Source: Ursus arctos (lineage: Eukaryota > Chordata > Mammalia > Carnivora > Ursidae). From it: 64,000 nt of DNA. The stretch covers positions 17,790,001 through 17,854,000 of the forward strand of contig NW_026623008.1 of the NCBI RefSeq assembly GCF_023065955.2, in the 5' to 3' direction. A model generated the notes under the pieces. The model was not told where the DNA came from, did not search any database, and saw only the letters and a program-made list of their open reading frames with translations. A program made the translations under genes and the position numbers. Numbering within the stretch: position 1 is the stretch's first letter; each line of letters starts with the position of its first letter. Positions 21,301 through 27,419 of this stretch are shown here, piece by piece.

Positions 21301-23874
21301 CCACGTCCAGTCCTGTTGGATCCTATGATCTGGGTGGGTAAGATTGGCCTCTATAGAAAATCTAGAATAACAGAAAAGAAAAAGTTACCCATGATTCTGT
21401 TATCTGGGGGGAAAATAGCTTAATATTTTCTGCTGTTTTCTATAGAGTTTGACACATTTGGGGATACTTGAGATCACAAAATAAAACTTGCAAAATTAGA
21501 TCATGCGTGTTAGTACGATTCCATTTTTATAAAGGAAAAAAATACCACAAAGCAGGTACCAAATGTTAACAGTGGTTATATGTTAGAAGGGGAAAGGATG
21601 AGTAATCTTTATTTTTCTTGATGTGTAGTGCCCTTTTTCCCACAGTAGAAATACATTATTTCTATAATAAATGAACCTTGGCACATGTGAAATACTAGCT
21701 GAGGTGGAAAGTATGGTATTGTCCTATATATTATCTCTGGTAAGCTGCATAAATACGAGTAACACTTGTTTTTTAACCTTGTCAAGTTTAAATGTCATTG
21801 GGATATTAAAGTATTGGAGTTTAAACTGTATTTTCCCCTCTGTGAGTCATTAATCTGATTTCGAATAGGTTTCTTATTGTATAAAGTCAGTGGTTAGAGG
21901 TCCATCTCATCAGTAGGTTTGCCTGAATTACTTAAAAACTAACTGAATGGATTGAGGAATTTTAAGTAACTGCTTAGAAATGTGAAATTTGAAGATTACC
22001 AATGGGATTCACTTGCAGAACTTGCCCTTTGCATGATTTTGGTATAAACAGTCGGACCCTTGAACAGCACGGAGCAGGGCCACATAGACGTGGGGGTCTT
22101 TGATGAATACAGCACAGCACTGTAAATGTGTTTTCTTCTTCTTATACTTTTCTTAGTAACATTTTCTTTTCTCTAGCTCCCTTTATTGTAAGAATACAGT
22201 ATAGAATATATGTAACATCCAAAATCTGTGCTCGCTGTTTATGTTACTCATAAAGCTTCTGCTCTACCTGGGCTGTTAGTAGTTAATTTTGGGGAAAGTC
22301 AGAAGTTATATGCAGATTTTCAACTGCATGGGGAGTTGGTGCCTCTAAGCCGCATGTCATTCAAGGGTCGGCCGTAAGCATTAAGGAGCAAACACCGTCC
22401 ATTCTAGAGCTAGGAGAAGTCCTGCAGGGGCTGGAGATGTGGCATTCACACAAGCATGTGTTTAGAATACTAGCTGTGCTTACTGAAAGCCTGCTTCCCG
22501 TTAGGCTCGTTTTGTGGGCAGTTTACAGAGAGACACGCTTAATTCTCACAACAGCTTTGTTTTATTTAGGTTGACAGAGGGGCTAAGAAAAAGTCCAGTG
22601 ATTTGTCTGAGGTCACATGGTGAAACGGGTTCAGGAGCCAGAATTCACCTCGGGCCTCGCTGAGTTCAGAGACATTGCCTTCTTTTGCATGGGCTGCTTT
22701 CCTTATGGGGGAGGTGGCTCTGGATCCTGGACACCCAACTGGCAGCTTGTGGTTGGGAAACGTGGCTTCATATGCAGTTAGTTGGGGAAAATCATAAAGA
22801 ATACATTCCTTCCAGGTCCATTCTGACTCTCCAGACCTGCGAGGAGCATCTTTGCTTGCGGTGTGGTTTTCATCTCAGCATACTTCCCTTGGCACGGATT
22901 GCCCTCGGGCCTTTTTCTCCCCCTGAAGCCTTAGGAAATCCTTAGATTTGTCCATTCATTTATTCCCTTGAGAAAATGAATGGTTGATTGGACAGCATTT
23001 TAATCTGATTGATTTTATTGTGATTTTTCTGGATTTCTAGAACTCAGACCCAGAAGGAGGTGGAAAGAAAAAGAAGAAAAAGAAGGACAAGAAACACAAA
23101 AAGGATAAGAAGCACAAGAAGCACAAAAAACACAAGAAGGAAAAGGCCGTGGCGGCAGCCGCCACAGCAGCTGTCGCCCCCACGGCCCCCACGGCCCCCA
23201 CGACCACATCAGCACAGGAGGAACCGGAGGCAGAGCCCGAGCCTAAGAAGGTACGTGTGCCTTGCACTGCGCTTCCTGCGGTTCACTGAGTCCTTTGATG
23301 TCGAGGAGGAGCTAAAGGTGGTTTTACAGCAGTGGCTGCTCGGCTGTTCGTTAGCTCTCCTGGTCTGTCATCGTCTTGATGATCTGCCAGGAACGGGAAT
23401 TTGCCAAGACTAAGGAGGAGAATATGAGTGGCTGCCAATAGCTTAATGTAGATTTTTAAAAATAACTTTTTTGAGATATAATTAACCTGCCATTCACCTC
23501 TTGAAAGTGTGTGATTCAGGGGTGCCTGGCTGGCTTAGTAGAGCACGCAACTCTTGATCACAAGGTTGTGAGTTCGAGCTCCATGTTGGGTGTAGAGATT
23601 ACTTAAAGATAAATTTAAAAAAAAAAAAAAAGAGGAAAGAAAGTATGTGATTGAGGGGTTTTTAGTGTATTCATAGAGTTGTGCAGCCGCCGCCATGTGG
23701 TTCTGCCCTGCACCCTGCACCTCTTCGCCAGGGTCTCAGGACTCACCAGTGTGACCCCTCTGGTTTTAGGAGACCGAAAGCGAGCCCGAAGACAACCTCG
23801 ACGACTTAGAAAAGCACCTGCGCGAAAAGGCGCTGAGGTCGATGCGGAAGGCTCAAGTGTCCCCACAGTCTTAG
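221..23874 (+). CDS. SRRM1: SRRM1 (SRm160), 15 spliced coding exons, 5' end outside the window
   Basis: SRRM1 is a nuclear-speckle splicing coactivator. It has an N-terminal nucleic-acid-binding PWI domain and a very long Arg/Ser/Pro-rich tail, works with SRRM2 and SR proteins, and is linked to the exon junction complex and 3'-end processing (known for the family). The window shows the second half of PWI (221-391), a charged linker (1321-1436), RS/RP repeats (2729-20326), a Ser/Pro-rich block (20909-21104), a poly-Lys/His stretch (23041-23250) and the conserved acidic/basic C-terminus (23770-23874). Join: 221-391, 1321-1436, 2729-2932, 3409-3603, 4101-4220, 6073-6347, 11064-11144, 11672-11758, 13349-13493, 13890-13931, 17601-17714, 19862-20326, 20909-21104, 23041-23250, 23770-23874. 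The sum is 2,526 nt, 841 codons plus stop, with every phase consistent. Identification rests on near-identity to the human protein as I remember it. Confidence 0.97.
619..815 (+). mobile_element. Can-SINE (SINEC), plus orientation, diverged
   Basis: It begins GGGCACCTGGGAGGCTCAG, has the TTGGTTGAGCGTC segment derived from tRNA-Lys, the CT-rich middle (TCTCTCTAAAATAAAG) and an A-rich end. Confidence 0.9.
855..1034 (-). mobile_element. Can-SINE, minus orientation
   Basis: A T-rich left end, AAGATTTTATGTATTT, a GA-rich tract and the right end GAGCCACCCAGGCACCC mark a reversed SINEC copy. It lies 40 bases from a plus-strand copy, so the pair could form an inverted-repeat stem in the pre-mRNA. 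Confidence 0.9.
1321..1436 (+). CDS. SRRM1: SRRM1 exon: charged linker after PWI
   Basis: 116 nt, phase 0 in and 2 out. It codes IEQEKLASMKKQDEDKDKRD, a Lys/Glu-rich helix, then KEEKESSREKRERSRSPR, the start of the RS region. The donor is AAG|GTACAA, so the last Arg codon is completed by the next exon. Confidence 0.96.
1437..2728 (+). other. SRRM1: SRRM1 intron, 1.3 kb
   Basis: GT-AG intron. I recognise no repeat, RNA gene or clear alternative exon in it. Acceptor TATCCTAG at 2721-2728. Confidence 0.9.
2729..2932 (+). CDS. SRRM1: SRRM1 exon: first RS block, GC donor
   Basis: 204 nt, phase 2 to 2. Codes RKSRSPSPRRRSSPVRRERK and further RS repeats, then an acidic EKKEKTPELPEPSVKVKEPS segment. 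It ends ACT AG|GCAAGT: the donor is GC, not GT. The next GT (2937) would place TGA directly after the junction, so the GC site is required to keep the frame. Confidence 0.95.
2933..3408 (+). other. SRRM1: SRRM1 intron of the GC-AG class
   Basis: Begins GCAAGTAT after exonic AG and ends TTCTACAG at 3401-3408. Apart from GC in place of GT it matches the donor consensus well, as is usual for GC-AG introns. Confidence 0.93.
3409..3603 (+). CDS. SRRM1: SRRM1 exon: KEK-rich and RS block
   Basis: 195 nt, phase 2 to 2. Codes DILKVPKPEPVPEPKEPSPE, then a Lys/Glu run and RSRSRSKSRSRTRSRSPS. Donor AAG|GTGAGC. It contains no ATG in frame. Confidence 0.95.
3604..4100 (+). other. SRRM1: SRRM1 intron with one Can-SINE
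   Basis: GT-AG intron carrying the reversed SINE at about 3657-3850. Acceptor GTTATGGCAG at 4091-4100. Confidence 0.92.
3657..3850 (-). mobile_element. Can-SINE, minus orientation, nearly complete
   Basis: T-run, AAAGATTGTATTTATTTATT, GACAGAGAAGTGAGAGAGGG, GCTCGATCCCCAGGACCCC and GAGCCACCCAGCATGCCCC are all present in the usual order for a reversed SINEC. Confidence 0.93.
4101..4220 (+). CDS. SRRM1: SRRM1 exon: SYSPRRRPSPRRR repeats
   Basis: 120 nt, phase 2 to 2. Codes SYSPRRRPSPRRRPSPRRR, then TPPRRMPPPPRHRRSRSPVR. Donor CG|GTAAGG. The +1 frame is also open, which is typical of such codon-periodic exons and not evidence for a second protein. Confidence 0.96.
4228..4296 (+). promoter_or_regulatory. 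Intronic polypyrimidine tract just after a donor
   Basis: About 65 bases of T and C with few interruptions begin 8 bases after the GTAAGG donor. U-rich sequence directly downstream of a 5' splice site is the known binding context of TIA1, and CU-rich tracts bind PTB. A regulatory role here is inference. Confidence 0.5.
5511..5548 (+). other. Candidate unannotated cassette (poison) exon
   Basis: A strong acceptor (GGTTTCTTTTTTTCAG to 5510) is followed by two usable donors, CAAAG|GTGAAT (exon end 5535) and CTGCAG|GTACAC (exon end 5548). After the preceding exon, the 25-nt form leads to TAG at 6106-6108. The 38-nt form reads open through the next exon and meets TGA as the first codon of the exon at 11064. 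Both forms would be nonsense-mediated-decay substrates, as seen in many SR-protein genes. No transcript evidence is available here. Confidence 0.35.
5538..5596 (+). repeat. 9-bp inverted repeat around a candidate donor
   Basis: GAATTCTGC (5538-5546) and GCAGAATTC (5588-5596) are perfect complements separated by 41 bases. The loop contains the candidate donor GTACAC at 5549. Confidence 0.6.
6073..6347 (+). CDS. SRRM1: SRRM1 exon: poly-Ser run and SPP/RR repeats
   Basis: 275 nt, phase 2 in and 1 out. Codes RRRSSASLSGSSSSSSSSR, then proline-rich KKPPKRTSSPPRKTRRLSPS and the segment ending SVSPGRTSGK. Two donors six bases apart fit: TCAG|GTAAAG (exon end 6341) and AAAG|GTAAAA (exon end 6347). 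The longer one yields the ...TSGKVTK... junction known in human; the shorter drops Gly-Lys. Confidence 0.95.
7835..7856. repeat. Poly(A) tract
   Basis: 22 uninterrupted A. No SINE or retrogene body is recognisable directly upstream. Confidence 0.9.
9562..9772 (+). mobile_element. Can-SINE, plus orientation
   Basis: Starts GGGCACCTGGTGGCTCAG, has TCAGGTCATGATCTCAGGG, a CT-rich stretch, and ends in A-runs broken by TCTT. Confidence 0.93.
10135..10330 (+). repeat. MIR-like SINE remnant
   Basis: Order of MIR landmarks: TCTTGGGTTCCGATCCTAAT, TGTGACTTTAG, GCCTCAGATTTCC, CCTGTAAAATGGGAGGTAA. Strongly diverged. Confidence 0.6.
11064..11144 (+). CDS. SRRM1: SRRM1 exon: TKHKGTEKRESPSPAPKPRK
   Basis: 81 nt, phase 1 to 1, codes VTKHKGTEKRESPSPAPKP and the start of the acidic ELSESE segment. 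Acceptor TTTTTAG at 11057-11063, donor TCGG|GTAAGT. Symmetric, so skipping would keep the frame. Confidence 0.95.
11145..11671 (+). other. SRRM1: SRRM1 intron with a MIR remnant
   Basis: GT-AG, acceptor CCATCTTTCAG ending 11671. Most of its first half is a MIR copy. Confidence 0.9.
11235..11465 (+). repeat. MIR element, plus orientation
   Basis: Near full length: GAGCTACGGCTCTGAAGTGA, TTTGAATCCCCAGCTTCAC, CTGACCCTCACTTC, GAAATGCAGATAACAGTACC, then TAAAGTCCTTAGCACGTAGC. Confidence 0.75.
11672..11758 (+). CDS. SRRM1: SRRM1 exon: EEDKGGKMAAADSVQQRR
   Basis: 87 nt, phase 1 to 1. Codes EEDKGGKMAAADSVQQRRQY, then RRQNQQSSS. Donor TCTG|GTACGG. Symmetric exon. Confidence 0.95.
11759..13348 (+). other. 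SRRM1: SRRM1 intron, 1.6 kb, with a Can-SINE
   Basis: GT-AG, acceptor AATTATAG to 13348. Holds the reversed SINE at 12572-12770 and, before it (about 11940-12310), an old unassigned repeat-like stretch. Confidence 0.9.
12572..12770 (-). mobile_element. Can-SINE, minus orientation, with 13-bp target-site duplication
   Basis: A reversed SINEC flanked by perfect direct repeats GGGACTTTGTTTT at 12559-12571 and 12771-12783. Confidence 0.93.
13349..13493 (+). CDS. SRRM1: SRRM1 exon: SGSSSSSEDERPKRSHVKNG
   Basis: 145 nt, phase 1 in, 2 out. Codes DSGSSSSSEDERPKRSHVKN, then GEVGRRRRHSPSRSASPSPR and KRQKETSPR. Donor CCTCG|GTAATG. The Ser run followed by acidic residues is a likely CK2 target (inference). 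Confidence 0.95.
13494..13889 (+). other. SRRM1: Short SRRM1 intron before the cassette exon
   Basis: 396 nt GT-AG intron, acceptor CACTGCTCTCAG to 13889. No repeat seen. Confidence 0.9.
13890..13931 (+). CDS. SRRM1: SRRM1 42-nt cassette exon (MQMGKRWQSPVTK)
   Basis: Phase 2 to 2, adds 14 residues (MQMGKRWQSPVTK plus a junction Ser). I remember this segment from a human SRRM1 isoform. Its donor AAAG|GTTGGT is weak, which fits regulated inclusion. Skipping leaves the frame intact. Confidence 0.88.
14395..14535 (-). repeat. MIR-like remnant, minus orientation
   Basis: TCATAAATGAGAAAACAGGC, then AGTGACAAAGCCTGATGTTAG fits the reverse of MIR (fraction of consensus only). Confidence 0.45.
17130..17270. 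mobile_element. MER5A-like hAT DNA transposon remnant
   Basis: GGAATCAGAATCACCTGAGA, then GCTTCCTAGGTAATTGTGAT resembles the MER5A ends (TCACCTGGGG-type and CCAGGTGATTCTAATGTG-type). A second AT-rich fossil with CACTAGTGGCTATTAAAAT lies just upstream (17030-17090), family unassigned. Confidence 0.6.
17601..17714 (+). CDS. SRRM1: SRRM1 exon: RRRRSPSPPPTRRRRSPSPA
   Basis: 114 nt, phase 2 to 2. Codes GSRRRRSPSPPPTRRRRSPS, then PAPPPRRRRSPTPPPRRR. The remembered human protein reads GRRRR without the Ser; using a downstream AG (17606 or 17609) would also stay in frame. Donor GAAG|GTATTT. Confidence 0.93.
17795..18005 (+). mobile_element. Ancient L1-type 3' end (tentative)
   Basis: GATTCTGTTAATATGAAAAG, AAGTAGATTTGTGGTGCCTA, GGTTATACAACTGAATATAC and GTATGTGAATCGTATGTCAA follow the order of a widespread old LINE 3' segment. 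Confidence 0.5.
18270..18420 (+). mobile_element. Can-SINE, 5'-truncated, perfect 15-bp target-site duplication
   Basis: Direct repeats AAAAATGGCAGTCAT at 18255-18269 and 18421-18435 flank a copy that lacks the first bases of the SINE head. Confidence 0.95.
18735..18880 (-). repeat. MIR element, minus orientation
   Basis: GAGTGCCTATTATATGCCAG, TTAAGTGCTGTAGGTGCTTT and CATTTTTCAGGTGAGGAAAT match reversed MIR. Confidence 0.75.
19252..19427 (-). mobile_element. Can-SINE, minus orientation
   Basis: ATTTATTTGAGAGAGAGAGC, GGCTCGATCCCAGGACCTTG and GAGCCACCCAGGCACTCCC. It lies in the SRRM1 intron, antisense to the gene. Confidence 0.92.
19862..20326 (+). CDS. SRRM1: SRRM1 largest RS/RP exon
   Basis: 465 nt, phase 2 to 2, about 155 residues. 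Runs of TPSPPPRRRSPSPRRYSPP, then PPKRR-type repeats (RRTASPPPPPKRRASPSPPP, RRVSHSPPPKQRSSPVTK), RKGSSPSRSTREPRSPQPNK and RRVSRTPEPKKTK. The donor is AAAAAA|GTAAAA, with no exonic G. The +1 frame is open from 19804 to 20355 and the minus strand is open in part, both by codon periodicity. Confidence 0.95.
20327..20908 (+). other. SRRM1: SRRM1 intron, 0.6 kb
   Basis: GT-AG, ends CTGTTTCTAG. No repeat recognised. Confidence 0.9.
20909..21104 (+). CDS. SRRM1: SRRM1 exon: Ser/Pro block
   Basis: 196 nt, phase 2 in, 0 out. Codes AASPSPQSVRRVSSSRSVSG, SPEPAAKKPPAPQSPVQSQS and WSPAVPVKKAKSPTPSPSPA. Many SP sites suit proline-directed kinases. Donor AAGG|GTATGT. Confidence 0.95.
22049..22374 (+). mobile_element. 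MER2 (Tigger-type, Tc1/mariner-like) DNA transposon
   Basis: CAGTCGGACCCTTGAACAG at the left and TTCAAGGGTCGGCCG at the right are its inverted ends. The middle has TACAGCACAGCACTGTAAAT, AACATTTTCTTTTCTCTAGC and TTATTGTAAGAATACAGTAT in MER2 order. Length (about 326) is near the 345-bp consensus. Non-autonomous, no transposase. Confidence 0.88.
22470..22680 (-). repeat. MIR element, minus orientation
   Basis: GCTTACTGAAAGCCTGCTTC, TTAATTCTCACAACAGCTTT, GGTCACATGGTGAAACGGG and GAGCCAGAATTCACC match reversed MIR. Confidence 0.65.
23041..23250 (+). CDS. SRRM1: SRRM1 exon: Lys/His-rich tract and Ala/Pro/Thr repeat
   Basis: 210 nt, phase 0 to 0, 70 residues. NSDPEGGG precedes seven Lys and a DKKHKKDKKHKKHKKHKKEK tract (likely nuclear localisation/speckle targeting), then an Ala-rich segment with APTAPTAPT and QEEPEAEPEPKK. 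The APT segment is coded by three perfect 9-bp units. Confidence 0.95.
23176..23202 (+). repeat. Coding minisatellite, 3 x GCCCCCACG
   Basis: Perfect units at 23176-23184, 23185-23193 and 23194-23202, coding (Ala-Pro-Thr)3. The human protein, as I remember it, has a different Ala-rich sequence here. Confidence 0.9.
23251..23769 (+). other. SRRM1: Last SRRM1 intron, with Can-SINE inside an L1M-type fragment
   Basis: Donor GTACGT, acceptor TCTGGTTTTAG. The flanks 23455-23518 (TTTTTTGAGATATAATTAAC) and 23640-23715 (TTTTTAGTGTATTCATAGAG) read as one old LINE-type sequence split by the SINE. Confidence 0.88.
23519..23637 (+). mobile_element. Short Can-SINE variant, plus orientation, imperfect target duplication
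   Basis: GGGGTGCCTGGCTGGCTTAG, AGTTCGAGCTCCATGTTGG, GTAGAGATTACTTAAAGAT and an A-tail. Flanks AAAGTGTGTGATTCAGG and AAAGTATGTGATTGAGG differ at two positions, so the insertion is old. Confidence 0.9.
23770..23874 (+). CDS. SRRM1: SRRM1 last coding exon and stop
   Basis: 34 codons plus TAG. Codes ETESEPEDNLDDLEKHLREK, then ALRSMRKAQVSPQS, the conserved SRRM1 C-terminus. Phase 0 entry. The stop is 23872-23874. Confidence 0.97.
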   Translation, partial: ETESEPEDNLDDLEKHLREKALRSMRKAQVSPQS

Positions 23875-24123
23875 GCGGGAATGTGTGTCACGATGTACAT
23901 TTTATTTGGTTTGTACGCAATTCAATTTCAAAATTGCTAAAATGTGTTTGAGCTTTAGACTATAACATTTGTTGTAATAATTGCTAGGTTGAAGTTCACC
24001 ATGTAAAAAAAAGGGCATGGATTTACATTGCAAAAGGTGTCCACAGTGTATTAGTGACATTCTTTCATTGACAGCTGACATCAATTCATTTAGAGTGAAA
24101 TATTTTAAGCCAAAAAAAAAAAT

Positions 24124-24143
24124 CCCCTTTTTAAAAAAGGGGG
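24124..24143 (+). repeat. Palindromic CCCCTTTTT/AAAAAGGGG in the 3' UTR
   Basis: Nine-base complementary arms with almost no loop. In RNA only the outer C/G pairs and part of the U/A arm could form a hairpin. Confidence 0.55.
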
Positions 24144-24778
24144 TTTCAATATCGTTGGCATTCTTATGGTTTCTTTAAAGGCCTTGGCTATTCCCAGAGG
24201 TTTTCCTTTCTTTTTCTTTTTTTTTTTTCTTTATTTTTTCTCATTTGAGTCTTAGCACCCATTTAAGTTATGATGCTTCCAACCTTGTATGGTTTGCAAG
24301 CTTGCCCAGAAATAAGACCACTGTTGAACTACCACAAAAGTATACATGAATATTTTAATGCCACAATCTTTCCTGTTGCCTGTGGAGTCTCTGCTGAAAT
24401 GAATCAGGATTCGAGCTCTAGGACGAGATGGAAAATGAAAGCACGTTGTTTGCCAGGACACTGTGGGTTTATACTGATGTGTAACAAGTTGATTTGGAAC
24501 ACTGGAATTTCATTCTATTCTGTTGTTTTTTTTGTAAAGGCAATTAACTAGTCCCAGGAAGGATCCTTCAGTTATATAAAAGTTTGTTTTATGAAATGTC
24601 ATGGCTCCATTCATAATTTTGTCTTGTTCTTCCAATTGGTATATACAACTTTCAGAGCTCTCGTATTTGGAAGGCTGGAAGGGCCCAGACTTTGAAATAG
24701 TGTCTTGTTTTCACTGTTTTTGTTTTTTTTTTTGTTGTTGTTTTTGTTTTTTAAACTAAAGCTATATAAAGCTTGTGG

Positions 24779-24793
24779 ATTAAACAGAATAAA
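24779..24793 (+). terminator. SRRM1: SRRM1 main poly(A) signal, ATTAAA + AATAAA
   Basis: ATTAAA (24779-24784) and the canonical AATAAA (24788-24793) lie close together. Cleavage would be expected about 15-25 bases on, near the A-rich stretch around 24801-24809. Confidence 0.75.
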
Positions 24794-24944
24794 TTTCTAA
24801 ATTTAAAAACGTTGGCCACTCACTTTTACTTAACCGTGTCAATACTGCAGGAACCCACCTTTTTTTTTTTTTTTTAAATCTTACAGTTAAGCCTATGTTT
24901 TTACCCCCTTGGCACCTTTGGCACAGTGAGGGTTGGGCAAGGGA

Positions 24945-24950
24945 AATAAA
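24945..24950 (+). terminator. SRRM1: Possible distal poly(A) signal AATAAA
   Basis: AATAAA followed by AGGTGGTG and a T-rich stretch. Could serve as an alternative end for SRRM1. Not supported otherwise. Confidence 0.35.
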
Positions 24951-25125
24951 AGGTGGTGAAATTCTTCTACCGTCTTTATTTTAATATGAATGTGATCAGT
25001 GCTATGAAGGGAGAGTGTACGGTGTGATTGGAACATACGTGGTAGACAGGCCAAAGCCAGCCGGACACTTCAAGCAGAGCGGTACCTGTTTACAGCCCGA
25101 GAGGCCGAAGGAACCTGGCACATTC

Positions 25126-25155
25126 CAGGAAGGGAGGGAAGGAAGGAAGGAGGGC
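25126..25155. repeat. (GGAA)n-like purine repeat
   Basis: AGGAAGGGAGGGAAGGAAGG followed by AAGGAGGG. The flanks 24960-25310 hold nothing else I recognise. Confidence 0.8.
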
Positions 25156-25310
25156 TAAGGAAGGACTGGAGCAGCCTCCGTCTTAGGTTGTGCGTGTTCA
25201 GTGACAAGTAAGTCATTTTTGCACTTTAGATTTAGCAGAGCAAAGTGACTTGAGGAAACTTGGAGTTGCTTTGTAGACGGTAAAATGGCAACATAAAGAA
25301 GTTAAGCGTA

Positions 25311-25414
25311 GGGACACCTGGGTGGCTGAGTAGGTTAAGTGACTGCCTTCGACTCGGGTCATGATTGTAAGGCCCTGGGATGTGCTCACACTCGCTCGGA
25401 TTAAAAAAAAAAAA
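25311..25414 (+). mobile_element. Can-SINE with internal deletion, plus orientation
   Basis: GGGACACCTGGGTGGCTGAG, GGTTAAGTGACTGCCTTCG, then a jump to a short A-tail. About 80 bases of the usual CT-rich middle are missing. Confidence 0.9.
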
Positions 25415-25857
25415 GTTAAAAGGGAATCTTTGACACCAGGAGTCTAATGAGCTGAGCAGGGTGACGCATGGGCAGTTAATGTGATTATAAATTCTGGCAG
25501 TTGAAACCAAAAGAAAATGTCTACACATTTTAAGACCCAGTGGGACGGTTTTTACCTAAGGGACATGGACATAAAGGAGCTGTCTTTTTACAGGTAGGTT
25601 TGTAGAGTGATTCGTAAGGAGCAAACGTCAACGAAGCTGCTTCTGTAGGCGAACTGCAGTGGTCTGTGACCGGTACCGCGTCTTACCTGTGTGTCCCAGC
25701 GCAAGTCTTCGGCTCTTGCACTGGCTCCCTCGTGATTTATGATTCTGTGATTCAGGGAAAGCACAGAATATCCAGCTTCTTAAAATGGTTGTTGATGACT
25801 TACTCCTTCCAATGCGAGCAAACCAGTGGACCTCGCTGGGGTCCTTATACCTATCTA

Positions 25858-25887
25858 GCCATTCATTCATTCATTCATTCATTCACT
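25858..25887. repeat. (ATTC)n tetranucleotide repeat
   Basis: About seven perfect units. Often forms at the 3' end of L2/MIR elements (TGAATGAATGAA reversed), which may be its source. Confidence 0.9.
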
Positions 25888-26489
25888 CCGTTTGTTCACT
25901 CATCCCATTCATTCAATATGCTTTCATTCCTCCACTTGACGAACCGCTCATTAAGGTTAGCAGTAGTCCCTGTTTGCCATTCTGAACGATCAGTTCTTGA
26001 TCCTTTACCGGTCCTTGGCTGGATTTGGCTCAGTTGTTCACTCCTTTGTTGAAACATTCTCTTCACTTGGGTTCTAGGAGACAACATTGTTTTCCTCCTA
26101 TCTCACCAGCTGGACCTTTTCTATGTACCGGCTCCTTTCAAACCCAAAGTTGATGGAGTTTGTCTTTGTCCTCGGTGGCTTTCTCTACATTTAATCCCTA
26201 CTCCCTTGACTTCAAATGTCATCATTTCATTGATTTGTCAAGTTTCTCTGCCGTCTAGACTTACCCCTGACCTAGACCCTATCCAGCTACCTACCGGGTA
26301 ACTCAGTTTGGATGTCTAAAAGAGATACCGAATTGAACATATCCAAAAGAATTCTTAAATGCCGTCCTCTGATCTTACCGCTATCCTATTTCAGTCCCTG
26401 TCATCCTTATTTGCTCAAAAGTGAGTTAATACTGTCAGCAGTATTGTCTGCTCCCCAACACTTAGGCACAGAAAGGCCGTTCCCTTCCC

Positions 26490-26945
26490 AGTGGCCTGAG
26501 CCAGGTCATGGTACAGCATGCTGAAATCCCTCCAGTAGCTTTCTGCCTCAGAGTAAAATCCAGATTTTTCATTATGGCCTGCCAGACCTGACAACACTGG
26601 ATCGAATCTGCTTTGGCAACCTCATCACCGCCCTTCAGTCTGCGCATGCCATACCTGCTACCTGACGACTCCTCTGACCCATCAAAGTTGATTGCTCTTC
26701 CAGGACCTTCGTTCCCACCGCGCCCTCATCCTGGAGACACTGCCTCCTGATCTTGTAGCTTGTTTCCTTACTTGATTTCCTCAGGCAGGCTTCCTGAACT
26801 CCTCCTCCTCTGTTTTCACCTGTAGCCATTGTTAGTACTTGAAACGATACATTTTTGGTCCCTAGGAACTTGGTCTTCTTGGTCATGACTGTGTTGCCAG
26901 TGCCTCATACATAGAAGCACGAATATTTGATAAATGGATGAATGA
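26490..26945 (+). mobile_element. LINE L2 3' part
   Basis: TCAGAGTAAAATCCAGATTT, ATTATGGCCTGCCAGACCTG, then the 3' end with GCCAGTGCCTCATACATAGA and GATAAATGGATGAATGAA. The preceding 25,900-26,490 may be more of the same element but is less clear. Confidence 0.7.
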
Positions 26946-27010
26946 ATTTAAGTGACTTGTCTCTGTACTTGCCAAGTGCTACTAGATAGGGTTTGAAGTA
27001 AAGAAAAAAT

Positions 27011-27193
27011 GGGGTGCCTGGGTGGTTCATTCGGTTGAGCGTCCAACTCTTGGTTTCGTCTCAAGTCATGATCTGAGAGTCATGGGATCAAATCCTGCAT
27101 CCGGTGCTGGGCGGGAAGCCCGGTTGGGATTCTCTCCCTCCCTCTCCTGCTCTCCCCCTCTCTCTCTTAAAAAAAAAAGAAAAGAAAAAAGAA
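27011..27193 (+). mobile_element. Can-SINE, plus orientation
   Basis: GGGGTGCCTGGGTGGTTCAT, GGTTGAGCGTCCAACTCTTG, CTCTCTCTTAAAAAAAAAA tail. Confidence 0.93.
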
Positions 27194-27254
27194 AATGATT
27201 GCTACCTTCAAGGAGTATTTGCTTACTGGGGATATAAACATGCAAACAACAATT

Positions 27255-27400
27255 TGGAGTGGACAGAACATTGTGTGGACTGGGGTTCTCCCATAGCTTT
27301 CTGTGTAACCTTGGTCAAGTTACACTTGAGCTAAGGGCTGCCATTTTCTCTTCTGAATGAGGGAAATAATGGTGGAATCCACCTCAGTGCTTTCAAGATT
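27255..27400 (+). repeat. MIR-like remnant, plus orientation
   Basis: TGTGTGGACTGGGGTTCTCC, TGTGTAACCTTGGTCAAGTT and TCTTCTGAATGAGGGAAATA follow MIR order. Confidence 0.55.
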
Positions 27401-27419
27401 TTTTTTTAATGTATCAGTT

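Larger units (their letters stand above)
21105..23040 (+). other. SRRM1: SRRM1 intron, 1.9 kb, with MER2 and MIR
   Basis: GT-AG. A MER2 transposon (22049-22374) and a reversed MIR (22470-22680) fill its second half. Around 21430-21660 there is an old unassigned repeat-like stretch. Confidence 0.9.
23875..24812 (+). other. SRRM1: SRRM1 3' UTR
   Basis: About 0.94 kb from the stop to the most likely cleavage zone after the AATAAA at 24788. AT-rich, with several T-runs (about 24215-24240 and 24719-24750) and a short perfect palindrome at 24124-24143. No SINE is present. The exact end is inferred. Confidence 0.8.
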
